A stretch of DNA of 17,367 nt from CAZXCQ01 sp964639275 (GCA_964639275.1 CAZXCQ010000126.1:1-17367), one strand, 5' to 3'; shown: positions 1 through 7,529, counted from the stretch's first letter. Notes: generated by a model from the sequence alone, not told the origin. Made by a program: numbers and translations.

Positions 1-171
1 ATCTTGTCCTTTTCCCTAACCCTGAACGTTGAACCCGGAACCTGTGAACGCTTGCTAAATTTTACTATCTGGTATCTTTCATGTCAAGGAATAGAAGCGT
101 TGAAATCCCTTGGGTAATCTTGACTTCAAGGCCCTGTTGTTATATATTTAACCATAATCTTATGCGGATCA
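1..171. other. Intergenic stretch with GAAC-rich short repeats
   Basis: No gene is supported here. Bases 14-50 hold a degenerate run of short units sharing GAAC (CCCTGAAC, GTTGAAC, CCGGAAC, CTGTGAAC), similar in style to the run at 1641-1667 on the other strand. The rest, up to the start at 172, is AT-rich and presumably holds the promoter of the next gene, but I see no convincing -35/-10 pair. Confidence 0.5.
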
Positions 172-972
172 ATGGGTTATCTGATGCCCCAAAAATATAT
201 TAAAAGACGCAGAAAGAAAGGGTCATGGTGGAAGTATCTGCTCACAGGGCGTTTCCTGACACAGGCCGCCGTGGCGGGGAAGTCTTCCCTGACAACCACT
301 TTCCCCCTGGTGGTGGGTGTAGGCCTTGTTGTCGGCTATCTCATCGGTAACATCGAACCTATGCCACCCGAGGCCAAACGCATTGCCTCGCATGGCGAAA
401 CAGCCACGGAACCTAAAGAAAAAGAAGAAAAAAAGGTTGAGAAGAAGGTTTCAAGCTTCCTGGATACGGTTGCCTCCTCTGTTGCGACCAGACGCGGCGT
501 TACAATGGATGTTCAGGCAGACGGCAGGATCAAGGTGGCTATTCCCTATCGAAGGGAGTCGATGGAAGAGCCTGAAAATTATGAAAAGGGGGAAAATATC
601 TTTTATATCACCCCCAGCGGCAGTGGGGAGATGGCTGTAGAGCAGGAGACCAAACGTCATATGGCCATCTATGGCTACTCAAAGGAGCAAGGCAAGGGGA
701 AGATTTATATAAGACAGGAAGGCGTGGTCATCAAGATGCGAGACAAAGAGGCGCTCATCAGGGTCCCCAACGTTATGGAAAAGCTCCAAAATCGGGACTG
801 GCAGAATTTCGAGGTGGAGTGGAAGGGAAGCCCTGGAACACGGGACTTTACCTTCCAGACCGTGGAGACCGATCAGAGCGGCCAGGTTGTCATCAGGGAC
901 GTCAATCCGGGTGCCAAGACCGACCCGAGTGGCGCCATTCGCCCAAGAATGAGGATGCATGGGTTAAAATAA
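172..972 (+). CDS. Hypothetical single-pass membrane-anchored protein
   Basis: I do not recognise this 266-residue protein. The first 37 residues are basic (K and R runs at 8-16) and are followed by one hydrophobic segment at about 44-59, so it looks like an N-in, C-out (type II) anchored protein or one with an uncleaved signal anchor. Residues 73-95 are a Lys/Glu-rich linker. The remaining 170 residues are hydrophilic, have no Cys, and show an alternating pattern suggesting beta structure. No catalytic motif is visible. The start at 172 has only a weak ribosome site; an in-frame ATG at 184 is an alternative. It is followed after 28 bases by a strong terminator, so it is probably a single-gene unit convergent with the heme cluster. 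Codon use resembles its neighbours. It is real as a gene on length and composition; the function is unknown. Confidence 0.75.
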   Translation: MGYLMPQKYIKRRRKKGSWWKYLLTGRFLTQAAVAGKSSLTTTFPLVVGVGLVVGYLIGNIEPMPPEAKRIASHGETATEPKEKEEKKVEKKVSSFLDTVASSVATRRGVTMDVQADGRIKVAIPYRRESMEEPENYEKGENIFYITPSGSGEMAVEQETKRHMAIYGYSKEQGKGKIYIRQEGVVIKMRDKEALIRVPNVMEKLQNRDWQNFEVEWKGSPGTRDFTFQTVETDQSGQVVIRDVNPGAKTDPSGAIRPRMRMHGLK

Positions 973-1000
973 TTCCTCCCTTTTCTGCCCCAAAGCCCCC

Positions 1001-1039
1001 CGGCCCTACCATCTTTATTAAGGTAGGGCCGTTTTTTTT
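1001..1039 (+). terminator. Rho-independent terminator
   Basis: A perfect 10-bp stem, CGGCCCTACC (1001-1010) with GGTAGGGCCG (1022-1031), an 11-base AT-rich loop, and a run of eight T (1032-1039). It ends the transcript of the membrane-anchored protein. In the opposite direction the hairpin has no U tract, so it does not look like a shared terminator for the leftward heme cluster. Confidence 0.93.
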
Positions 1040-1191
1040 CAAATCCGACCTGTCAGCGCAAAGAGCTTATGCTCTCTCCGACGATCTACCCCCGGGCATC
1101 CGGGGATTTTCGAGCGGCCAACTTCTCAAAGATACCATCGGCCGTCTACCCTGTGGGTTTTTTGGGGAACCAAGATGTTACGAGGATAGAC

Positions 1192-1638
1192 CTAGACCTC
1201 AAAATCGACCCTGATCTTGAAGGTCCTGACGGCGGGCATATTTCGAATCTCTGTTACCCCTGTGGCCTCAGAGATCTCTTTCAGTGCCTGCTCTATGTAG
1301 TCCATATCCTGGGCAATAAAGGTAAACCAGATATTGTAGTCGTTGCTTCTCAGATAGTTGTGGGTAACACCGGGGTAGCTGTTCACCACATCAACAAAGG
1401 CGCCGATCTCTTTCTCGGGGACCTTTGCAGCACAAAGTGTGCTTGCAAAATTGAGCATTCTGGAATGGAAATTACCCCCGATCCGCCTGATGATCCCCCC
1501 GTCTTTTAACCGTTTGATGACCTCTATGACCTCGTTCTCTGAGAGATTGAGCCGCCTGCCCAGTTCCTGAAAAGGCCTGGGAGTTATGGGAAAATCGGAC
1601 TGGATCTCATTCAGGATATCTTTGTCGGTCTTATTCAT
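1192..1638 (-). CDS. ahbA: Siroheme decarboxylase subunit (AhbA/AhbB family)
   Basis: This 148-residue Lrp/AsnC-like protein belongs to the family that removes the two acetate carboxyl groups (C12, C18) of siroheme to give didecarboxysiroheme, the first committed step of the siroheme-dependent heme route. An N-terminal helix-turn-helix fold (about 5-50, with LNLSENEVIEVIKRL) is followed by the RRIGGNFHSR segment (51-60) and an Lrp-type alpha/beta domain with the VTHNYLR stretch (91-97; His93 is a family-conserved residue). The C-terminal NMPAVRTFKIR is also typical. Position next to ahbD, hemB and ahbC makes enzymatic function far more likely than a transcription regulator. The functional enzyme is usually an AhbA-AhbB heterodimer; only one subunit is here. 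Assignment as A rather than B is by motif memory and is uncertain. It lies 58 bp after ahbD with no clear ribosome site. Confidence 0.87.
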   Translation of the reverse strand: MNKTDKDILNEIQSDFPITPRPFQELGRRLNLSENEVIEVIKRLKDGGIIRRIGGNFHSRMLNFASTLCAAKVPEKEIGAFVDVVNSYPGVTHNYLRSNDYNIWFTFIAQDMDYIEQALKEISEATGVTEIRNMPAVRTFKIRVDFEV

Positions 1639-1640
1639 GG

Positions 1641-1700
1641 TTCTGGGGTTCAGGGTTCAAGGCTTTCAGGGTCTGTCCAGCATCCAGTATCCAGATTCAG
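1641..1700. repeat. Short tandem repeats between ahbD and ahbA
   Basis: Two degenerate microsatellite-like runs sit in the gap. Bases 1645-1659 contain GGGTTCAGGGTTCAAGG-like units (on the minus strand, GAACCCTGAACCCC). Bases 1677-1700 hold three 7-mers, CCAGCAT, CCAGTAT and CCAGATT, reaching the ahbD stop codon. Similar GAACC-type units occur at 14-50. No function can be assigned. Confidence 0.6.
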
Positions 1701-2761
1701 GACCCATTTGGGCCAGGCTGGTAGACGCACAACGGTTCCTCAGATAGGAAGTCGCCGGTTGCTTCATACGCCCTGGCCCTGCAACCCCCGCAGAACTTGA
1801 GATACTGGCACCTCCCGCACTTTCCTTTGTAGGATGAAAAATTCCTGAGTTGATTAAAGATCGCAGAGCCCTCCCAGACCGATTGGAAGGTTGAATCCCT
1901 CAGGTCTCCACAATCAAGCTCAAGGTAACCACAGGGTTGGACAATGCCTTCGTGGGAGATAAAGCAAAAGGATATCCCGCCCAGACAGCCACGGGTCACG
2001 GCATCGAGACCATGGGTATCAAAGCGAATTTCTATCCCTTTGGCCCGGGCCTCTTGTCTCAAAATTCTATAATAGTGCGGGGCACATGTGGCCTTTAGCT
2101 GAAAAGGTACCTTATCCTTCATCCCGGTAAACCAGTGGAGGAGTTTCTCATACTCCCCGGCATCAATTTCCTGGTTTACCATCTCTCTGGCCCGACCCGT
2201 AGGCACCAGCAGAAAGATATGGTGGCCGACCGCCCCCAGGTGGACCGCCAGGTCCAGGATATCCTTGATTTGTCCCACATTCTGTCTGGTGACGGTGGTA
2301 TTGATCTGAAACTCCAACCCGGCATCTCTGAGCAGACCAATCCCCTCCACAGCCCCATCGAAGGCCCCGGTAACCTTTCTGAGGTGGTCATGCTGTTGCC
2401 CGTCGGCCCCGTCTATGGATATGCTCACCCGCTTTATCCCCACTCCCTTCATCCTCTCAACAAGCAAGGGAGTCAGGAGGGTCCCGTTGGTGGCCATGAC
2501 CATTCGAAGCCCCAGTTCAGTACCCCGCTCCGCCAGATCAAAGACATCCTCCCTTAGCAAGGGTTCGCCACCGGTGAGTATAACGATCGGTCTTCCCACC
2601 CGGCTGATCTGCTCCAGGATATCGAGACATTTGGCCCGGTCCAGTTCTCCAGGAAATGGCCCCCGCCCAGATCCGGCCCTGCAGTGGGCACAGTTCAGAT
2701 TACATCTCCTCGTAACCTCCCAGGCCACGAGCCTCAGCTGGTTATCCTGTAGGTTTCTCAT
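1697..2761 (-). CDS. ahbD: AhbD, radical SAM heme synthase
   Basis: AhbD converts Fe-coproporphyrin III to protoheme by oxidative decarboxylation of two propionates to vinyl groups. The 354-residue protein opens with the family-typical LVAWEVTRRCNLNCAHCRA; Cys20, Cys24 and Cys27 are the CxxxCxxC ligands of the SAM-binding [4Fe-4S] cluster, and GGEP is at 64-67. The ATCAPHYYRI stretch (224-233) is characteristic of AhbD as opposed to AhbC. The C-terminal SPASM-like region has Cys at 277, 284, 315, 318, 324, 327 and 345, for an auxiliary cluster. Length is normal. It follows hemB after a 167-bp gap that contains a hairpin-bearing repeat also found in front of ahbC. The ribosome site before the ATG is weak. 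The enzyme acts in the cytoplasm under anaerobic conditions. Confidence 0.93.
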   Translation of the reverse strand: MRNLQDNQLRLVAWEVTRRCNLNCAHCRAGSGRGPFPGELDRAKCLDILEQISRVGRPIVILTGGEPLLREDVFDLAERGTELGLRMVMATNGTLLTPLLVERMKGVGIKRVSISIDGADGQQHDHLRKVTGAFDGAVEGIGLLRDAGLEFQINTTVTRQNVGQIKDILDLAVHLGAVGHHIFLLVPTGRAREMVNQEIDAGEYEKLLHWFTGMKDKVPFQLKATCAPHYYRILRQEARAKGIEIRFDTHGLDAVTRGCLGGISFCFISHEGIVQPCGYLELDCGDLRDSTFQSVWEGSAIFNQLRNFSSYKGKCGRCQYLKFCGGCRARAYEATGDFLSEEPLCVYQPGPNGS

Positions 2762-2783
2762 TGCAAAAGAAGTTGTACCCTCT

Positions 2784-2866
2784 AGCCCTCAAAAGAAAAG
2801 GAATGGGGATCCCGAACCCCCATTGCCCTGTCCAAGTGTCAATTTGGAAAAAGGCTAAATTGATAC
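2784..2866 (-). repeat. 83-bp repeated leader, copy in front of ahbD
   Basis: This stretch aligns without gaps to 5139-5221 (about 64 of 83 bases identical; 38 of 41 in the part 2826-2866). It holds a hairpin, AATGGGG (2802-2808) with CCCCATT (2818-2824), and an inverted repeat TCAATTT (2839-2845) / AAATTGA (2857-2863) with an 11-base spacer. Its edge lies 22 bp before the ahbD start, which is the same distance as the other copy from ahbC. It could be a cis-regulatory leader or a mobile intergenic repeat. Confidence 0.8.
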
Positions 2867-2928
2867 AAGAATACTAAATTGGCACATTAAGTTTATGATC
2901 TAACTGCCGTGTGACGGAGATAAAAGGT

Positions 2929-3894
2929 TCAACTGCCCAAAAGAGCAGCCGCCTCTTTGGCAAAGTAAGTCAGGATCAGGTCCGCCCCTGCCCGCTTGAT
3001 CGAGGTAAGCATCTCCATCATGGCCCTCTCCCCGTCGATCCACCCCCTGGCTTCCGCCGCCTTTACCATGGCATATTCGCCGCTCACATTATAGGCGGCA
3101 ACCGGGACAAGGCTGATTTCACACACCTGTCTCAAGACGTCGAGGTAGGGTGTCGCCGGTTTTACCATGATCATGTCTGCGCCCTCTTCCATATCCAGCT
3201 GGGCCTCTTTTAGGGCCTCGATCGCATTGGCGGGATCCATCTGGTAGCCTGCCCGATCCCCAAACTGAGGGGCAGACTCTGCCGCATCCCGAAAGGGGCC
3301 GTAAAATGCAGACGCATACTTTGCCGCATAGGAGAGGATCGCAATATCCTGATACCCCTGCCCGTCCAGGGCCTCTCTGATGGCGGCCACCCGTCCATCC
3401 ATCATATCAGAGGGCGCCACGATGTCCGCACCGGCCCTGGCATGGGATAATGCCTGCCGGGCAAGGAGTTCCAGGGTGGCATCGTTGTCCACCTGACCAT
3501 TTCTGATCACCCCGCAGTGGCCGTGATCCGTATACTCACACAGGCAGACATCGGTGATGACCACCATATCGGGCAACCGATCCTTGATGGCCGAGACCGC
3601 CCTCTGTACAACCCCATCATCGGCCCACGACCGGCTTCCCTTCTCATCCTTTTTATCCGGGAGTCCAAAGAGGATGATGGAAGGAATCCCGAGCGACCAC
3701 AACTCCTCGGCCTCCACCACCACGGCGTCAACCGAAAACTGATACTGGCCGGGCATTGAAGGGATGGGGACCTTCCCTTCCTGGCCATGTCTCACAAATA
3801 GGGGATAGATAAAATCCTTCAAAGAAAGCCTGGTCTCCCTTACCATCTCCCGTAATGTGAGTGTCCTTCTAAGTCTGCGTGGTCGAATAATCAT
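2929..3894 (-). CDS. hemB: HemB, porphobilinogen synthase (ALA dehydratase)
   Basis: HemB condenses two 5-aminolevulinates to porphobilinogen, the common precursor of siroheme, heme and corrinoids. The 321-residue length is normal. The zinc-site cysteines are Cys117, Cys119 and Cys127 (DVCLCEYTDHGHCG), so this is a Zn-type enzyme. The two active-site lysines are Lys192 (AAKYASAFYGPFR) and Lys245 (MIMVKPATPYLD), the latter forming the Schiff base. A good ribosome site (GGGGGAG on the minus strand, 8-9 bases away) supports the ATG at 3894. It lies 43 bp after ahbC and before ahbD, an arrangement usual for Desulfobacterota heme clusters. Confidence 0.97.
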   Translation of the reverse strand: MIIRPRRLRRTLTLREMVRETRLSLKDFIYPLFVRHGQEGKVPIPSMPGQYQFSVDAVVVEAEELWSLGIPSIILFGLPDKKDEKGSRSWADDGVVQRAVSAIKDRLPDMVVITDVCLCEYTDHGHCGVIRNGQVDNDATLELLARQALSHARAGADIVAPSDMMDGRVAAIREALDGQGYQDIAILSYAAKYASAFYGPFRDAAESAPQFGDRAGYQMDPANAIEALKEAQLDMEEGADMIMVKPATPYLDVLRQVCEISLVPVAAYNVSGEYAMVKAAEARGWIDGERAMMEMLTSIKRAGADLILTYFAKEAAALLGS

Positions 3895-3937
3895 GGTCTA
3901 TCTCCCCCTTCAGAGTCCTTTGCGCTTAGATCTGCCT

Positions 3938-5116
3938 TTATGCGATCTCTTCATCGCTCAGATAGCAGGCGGGGTCAGATGCCCATAGGTCACCCGTCAC
4001 CGCCTCGGATCGCACCCGGAAATTCCCGGCACATATATCCAGCCACCGGCATCTGGCACAGCGGCCCTTTACAAACTTCTTTTTTTGCTTTAGGTTTGCC
4101 ATCAAAGGATTTGAAATATCAGTCCAAATTTCGCTGAACGGCCTTTCAAGAATGTTACCAAAACGATAATGCCGCCAGAACTGATCCGCGTGCACAGAGC
4201 CCTCCCAGCTGATACACCCAATTCCGCGGCCCGAGCTGTTCCCTTCATTCATCTTGAGGAGCTGAAGGACCTCTTTGGCCCTGGGGTTATTCTCCCTGAC
4301 CATACGCATATAGAGATAGGGTCCGTCGGCATGGTTATCGACAGTAAGGACTTCTTTGGGTATGCCGCGGTCATGCAAATCTCTTGTCCGGTCAATGATC
4401 AGATCGACCGCCCTCCGGGTCTCCTCGTGATCCAGATCCTGCTCCACCAGGGACGAGCCACGGCCTGAATAGACCAGATGATAAAAACAGACCCTGGGGA
4501 TATCATGCTCTTCCAAAAGGCCAAAGATACGGGGGATCTCGGCCGCGTTTATGCGGTTCATGGTAAACCTCAGCCCCACCTTGAGCCCCATCTCCTGGCA
4601 ATTCCTTATGCCTGCGACAGCATCTCTAAAGGCCCCCCTCTTCCCCCGAAAACGATCATTCACCCTCTCCATCCCGTCGAGACTCACACCCACGTATGAA
4701 AGGCCGATCTCTTTGAGGTCCCTGGCCTTTTCTCTGGTGATCAAGGTCCCGTTGGTGGATATCACGGCCCGCATTCCTTTTTCAACGGCGTGTTTGGCCA
4801 GATCCACGAGATCGGGCCGCATAAGGGGTTCGCCTCCGGAAAAGAGGACAACGGGCACGCCAAACAGGGCCAGATCATCAATCAGTGCCACGCCCTGTTG
4901 ATGGTCTAACTCCCGTTTATCACCGTGCTCAACCGCCCGGGCGTAGCAGTGGATACATTTCAGATTGCAGGCCCGGGTCACATTCCAGACCACCACCGGT
5001 CTCTTGTCCTCAGAAAACTGGAGCAGATGGGGGGGCAGGGCCTTTGAATCTCTTCCATAGCGGAGGGGGTCAGATGGTTCTACAGTGCCGCAGTAGAGTT
5101 TTGATATGCCGATCAT
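3938..5116 (-). CDS. ahbC: AhbC, radical SAM didecarboxysiroheme deacetylase
   Basis: AhbC removes the acetate side chains of 12,18-didecarboxysiroheme to give Fe-coproporphyrin III. The start is placed at 5116 (MIGISKLYCGTVEPSDPLRY), the conserved family N-terminus; the open frame continues upstream to 5197, but that part is the repeated leader and would add 27 unrelated residues. The 392-residue protein has CxxxCxxC at Cys50, Cys54 and Cys57 (VTRACNLKCIHCYAR), GGEP at 94-97, and a C-terminal SPASM-like set, including Cys301, Cys353, Cys356, Cys362 and Cys384, for an auxiliary iron-sulfur cluster. It lies 126 bp after the ClpX-like ATPase and 43 bp before hemB. NirJ of heme d1 synthesis is a close relative, but the company of AhbD and HemB favours AhbC. 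No strong ribosome site is visible. Confidence 0.93.
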   Translation of the reverse strand: MIGISKLYCGTVEPSDPLRYGRDSKALPPHLLQFSEDKRPVVVWNVTRACNLKCIHCYARAVEHGDKRELDHQQGVALIDDLALFGVPVVLFSGGEPLMRPDLVDLAKHAVEKGMRAVISTNGTLITREKARDLKEIGLSYVGVSLDGMERVNDRFRGKRGAFRDAVAGIRNCQEMGLKVGLRFTMNRINAAEIPRIFGLLEEHDIPRVCFYHLVYSGRGSSLVEQDLDHEETRRAVDLIIDRTRDLHDRGIPKEVLTVDNHADGPYLYMRMVRENNPRAKEVLQLLKMNEGNSSGRGIGCISWEGSVHADQFWRHYRFGNILERPFSEIWTDISNPLMANLKQKKKFVKGRCARCRWLDICAGNFRVRSEAVTGDLWASDPACYLSDEEIA

Positions 5117-5138
5117 AGTAAAGGATTGATAACACGTG

Positions 5139-5221
5139 AGCCCTTTAAAACCAGGGGAACAGGGCTCCGAATCCCCGTTCCCCTGTCCAACTGTCAATTT
5201 TGAAAAAAGCTAAATTGATAC
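5139..5221 (-). repeat. 83-bp repeated leader, copy in front of ahbC
   Basis: The second copy of the element at 2784-2866. Its hairpin is GGGGAAC-A-GGG (5154-5164) with CCC-C-GTTCCCC (5173-5183), 10 pairs around one mismatch, with an 8-base loop. The stem differs in sequence from the other copy but a hairpin is kept. The inverted repeat TCAATTT (5194-5200) / AAATTGA (5212-5218) is identical to that of the other copy, including the spacer length. Its edge is 22 bp from the ahbC start. Confidence 0.8.
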
Positions 5222-5242
5222 GGGGGCTTGAATAGTTTCGGT

Positions 5243-7078
5243 TTACTCCAGATATTTGCTGCTTGATGCCTCGCCTGAGTACTCCTGACGATGAGATCTC
5301 TTGATCAGGTCGTTTACAAAATCCTCCATATTGGTAATGGCTTCTCTATTGATGACAAAGCTATCCATACCCGAGCGATCCTTTATGAGCTTGAGACCAT
5401 ATTCCAACCTCACTGCCATCTGGAGCGCCAGAGACCCGGCCCCCTGTCCTGTATCGATTGCCTGGGCGATGATCTCATCTATGGCATTATCCTCAAACGA
5501 GATAGCCACGTCAAGCTTTTGGATCAGTGCCGCCTCTTCCATCTTCACCTCACTGTACATTTCTCTGAATTCATCAAAGGCCGAATTGATATCGGTAATG
5601 CTACCCAGGTATAGCCTTGCGATCAGCTCAGCCCGTCTCTCATATATCAAAAGCCCTGACTTCTTGCGGAAATTGTCGGCCTTTTCTTTGATATAGGCCT
5701 TTATGCCTTCAAGTTCCTCACTCCTGGCCCTTTCAAACCGCTCCGCCCGCTCAGGATTGTTCGGATCCTTTAATATAAGCTCCAGTTGGGCCTCAGGATC
5801 CTCCACGACCTCTGGTGTCACCACCAACCATTTGATATCTGTGGAAGGAAGCCTCTTTTCAAAGGGTATCAAGGCCTTCTCAATGGCACTCACAAGGCCC
5901 CTCGCCCCGGTCTTTTCTGCTGCCGCCAATTCGGCTATCTTCAACAATGCCTGCTCCTCGAATTTGATATCGATTCCATAAGAGCCAAAATCAAGCCGTT
6001 TGCTAAGGATCACGGGATTGTTGGGATTTTTCAGAATCTCCATCAGATCCGAGTGCGTAAGCTCATCAAATACCACAACCACGGGGAGCCTGCCCACAAA
6101 CTCAGACTCAAAACCAAACTCTATCAGATCCTGGGCAGTGGCCTCTTTCAGGATCTCCCAGGGGACTTCGGTGGGTCTGACATCCGCCTCAAACCCAAGA
6201 CCCTGGCGCTGAAGCCGCTTCTTGATGATATCGGCCAAGTCACCAAATGCACCGCTCATGATAAAGAGTATATTCTTTGTGTTGACAACCCGCTTTTCCC
6301 TTTTTCCGGTCCTCCTGTACTGTTCAATCGCCTGGATCTGGGAGATGGGATCGTGAGGGACCTTCAAATCCACGTCGGTGTCCTCCATGGGCTTTAGGAG
6401 TGCCCGCTGGACACCCGTGCGAGAGACGTCGTGCCCGATGATATTCTTGGATGAAGCGATCTTATCGATCTCATCGACATAGATAATCCCGGTCTCGGCC
6501 AGCTCGATGTCGTCGTTGGCCTCATTTACGAGATCCCGGACCAGATCCTCCACATCGCCTCCCACATAACCGGTCTCGCTAAACTTGGTGGCATCCCCCT
6601 TGACAAAAGGGACCCCCAGCTTCTGAGCAATGAGCTTGATAATGTAAGTCTTTCCCACCCCGGTGGGGCCGATCATCAGGACATTATTCTTGATCATACC
6701 GACGGTGGTGGGGTTGTTCTTATCCCCGGCGGCCTTCGAATCCCTGCTCCGATTAAATTTTATCCTGTTGAAATGGGTGCAGACCTTTGTGGATATGACC
6801 GCCTTTGCCTGATCCTGTTTAATGACAAAGCTATCCAGATAAGACTCGAGGTCTTCGGGTAACATATCAAAGGCAGGCAGGGCCTTGGATTCCTTGTCCC
6901 TGGTTGTCCCATCGGTCCGCGCCTCCTCCTTCTTGGGAAAGACAAAAGGGGAGATGATCTTTACCCGGTTGCCATATTTCTTGGAAAGATATTCGCTCAG
7001 TTCCTTCTCGAGCTCCTTTTGATTGGGGATCCTTCCGGCATCGCTCCTTTCACTGAGGGCCTTTTCATCTTTAACCAT
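5243..7078 (-). CDS. ClpX-like AAA+ ATPase with C-terminal extension
   Basis: A 611-residue ATPase whose core (about 70-430) follows ClpX: Walker A GPTGVGKT (137-144), pore loop GYVG (170-173), Walker B with VDEID (201-205), sensor 1 region (270-278), an LGF tripeptide (294-296) where ClpX has its ClpP-docking IGF loop, an arginine in FVGRLP (Arg330), and sensor 2 TGARG (390-394). It lacks the Cys4 zinc-binding domain of true ClpX; instead residues 1-70 are charged and helical. About 180 residues follow the core; within them 528-558 resemble the sensor-2 small domain (373-403), but with Gly in place of the sensor-2 Arg. A good ribosome site (AGGAG, 9 bases away) supports the start. It probably unfolds or remodels a protein; the target is unknown. 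Being first in the heme cluster suggests, but does not show, a link to heme synthesis. It is not the housekeeping ClpX. Confidence 0.88.
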   Translation of the reverse strand: MVKDEKALSERSDAGRIPNQKELEKELSEYLSKKYGNRVKIISPFVFPKKEEARTDGTTRDKESKALPAFDMLPEDLESYLDSFVIKQDQAKAVISTKVCTHFNRIKFNRSRDSKAAGDKNNPTTVGMIKNNVLMIGPTGVGKTYIIKLIAQKLGVPFVKGDATKFSETGYVGGDVEDLVRDLVNEANDDIELAETGIIYVDEIDKIASSKNIIGHDVSRTGVQRALLKPMEDTDVDLKVPHDPISQIQAIEQYRRTGKREKRVVNTKNILFIMSGAFGDLADIIKKRLQRQGLGFEADVRPTEVPWEILKEATAQDLIEFGFESEFVGRLPVVVVFDELTHSDLMEILKNPNNPVILSKRLDFGSYGIDIKFEEQALLKIAELAAAEKTGARGLVSAIEKALIPFEKRLPSTDIKWLVVTPEVVEDPEAQLELILKDPNNPERAERFERARSEELEGIKAYIKEKADNFRKKSGLLIYERRAELIARLYLGSITDINSAFDEFREMYSEVKMEEAALIQKLDVAISFEDNAIDEIIAQAIDTGQGAGSLALQMAVRLEYGLKLIKDRSGMDSFVINREAITNMEDFVNDLIKRSHRQEYSGEASSSKYLE

Positions 7079-7400
7079 TTTTGTGACTCCTTATGTCAAT
7101 CGAATACTGCCGTCTGGCGTACTCTACCCCGATGTTGGATTGGAATTCACCCGATCCGATGCGATATGCTGTCACACAAGCACCAACTGGATAATCGATG
7201 CCGCCACAGGACCGCATTCAAAGTGAATTCCTCATGGAGCATCAATTTGCCAACTTTGTAGTACAAAAACAGGGCAATTTAATGGAACCACGGATATTTT
7301 TTGCTACATCGAGGTCTATCTTGGCTTCTATATTATTACCATCTAAATATATCCCTTTGTCTTCGATATTTCAACCCTCCATTCGCTGCAAACTAATCTA

Positions 7401-7429
7401 TTGACGCACCCCGCCATTTTTAATAGAGT
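7401..7429 (+). promoter_or_regulatory. Possible sigma70-type promoter of purL
   Basis: TTGACG (7401-7406), a 17-base spacer and TAGAGT (7424-7429; four of six consensus bases). It would give a leader of roughly 95 bases before the purL start. Based on motif match only. Confidence 0.4.
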
Positions 7430-7465
7430 CTCGGTGCTTGCGTCAAATACCTCAAATACAACTCC

Positions 7466-7505
7466 CCCTTCCCCCTGACGGTCAGCGAGTGCACAGGGGC
7501 AAGGG
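7466..7505 (+). promoter_or_regulatory. Hairpin in the purL leader
   Basis: CCCTT (7466-7470) pairs with AAGGG (7501-7505) and CCCCTG (7472-7477) with CAGGGG (7494-7499), separated by one C-C mismatch, giving an 11-bp stem over a 16-base loop. There is no T run after it, so it is not a standard terminator. It lies 24 bases before the purL start and just in front of the ribosome site, so it could affect translation. It does not match a purine riboswitch that I can recognise. Confidence 0.4.
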
Positions 7506-7529
7506 CAATCTAGGGCCAGGGAAGATCAG

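Larger units (their letters stand above)
7079..7529. other. Divergent intergenic region between the ClpX-like gene and purL
   Basis: About 450 bp without a supported gene. The left part should hold the promoter of the leftward ATPase/heme cluster, though I see no clear -35/-10 pair there. The right part has a plausible purL promoter (7401-7429) and a leader hairpin (7466-7505). Short open frames here lack ribosome sites and family features. Confidence 0.6.

Noticed and set aside
1090..1105. CCCCGG-GCAT-CCGGGG hairpin as terminator of the heme cluster
   Set aside because: On the minus strand no T run follows it, and on the plus strand only four T follow; nearby AGAGC-TTAT-GCTCT (1062-1075) is equally unsupported.
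1069..1509. A 146-codon plus-strand frame over the siroheme decarboxylase gene
   Set aside because: It is antisense to a clear family member and has no recognisable domain.
1192..1638. Lrp/AsnC-type transcription regulator
   Set aside because: Sequence motifs and the ahbC-hemB-ahbD context point to siroheme decarboxylase, which shares the Lrp fold.
5117..5197. Upstream start giving AhbC 27 more residues
   Set aside because: The extension is translated from the repeated leader element and is not part of the conserved AhbC N-terminus.
7019..7404. Short plus-strand frames (60-80 codons) before purL
   Set aside because: No ribosome sites, no family features, overlapping each other and the ATPase start; more likely leader and promoter DNA.
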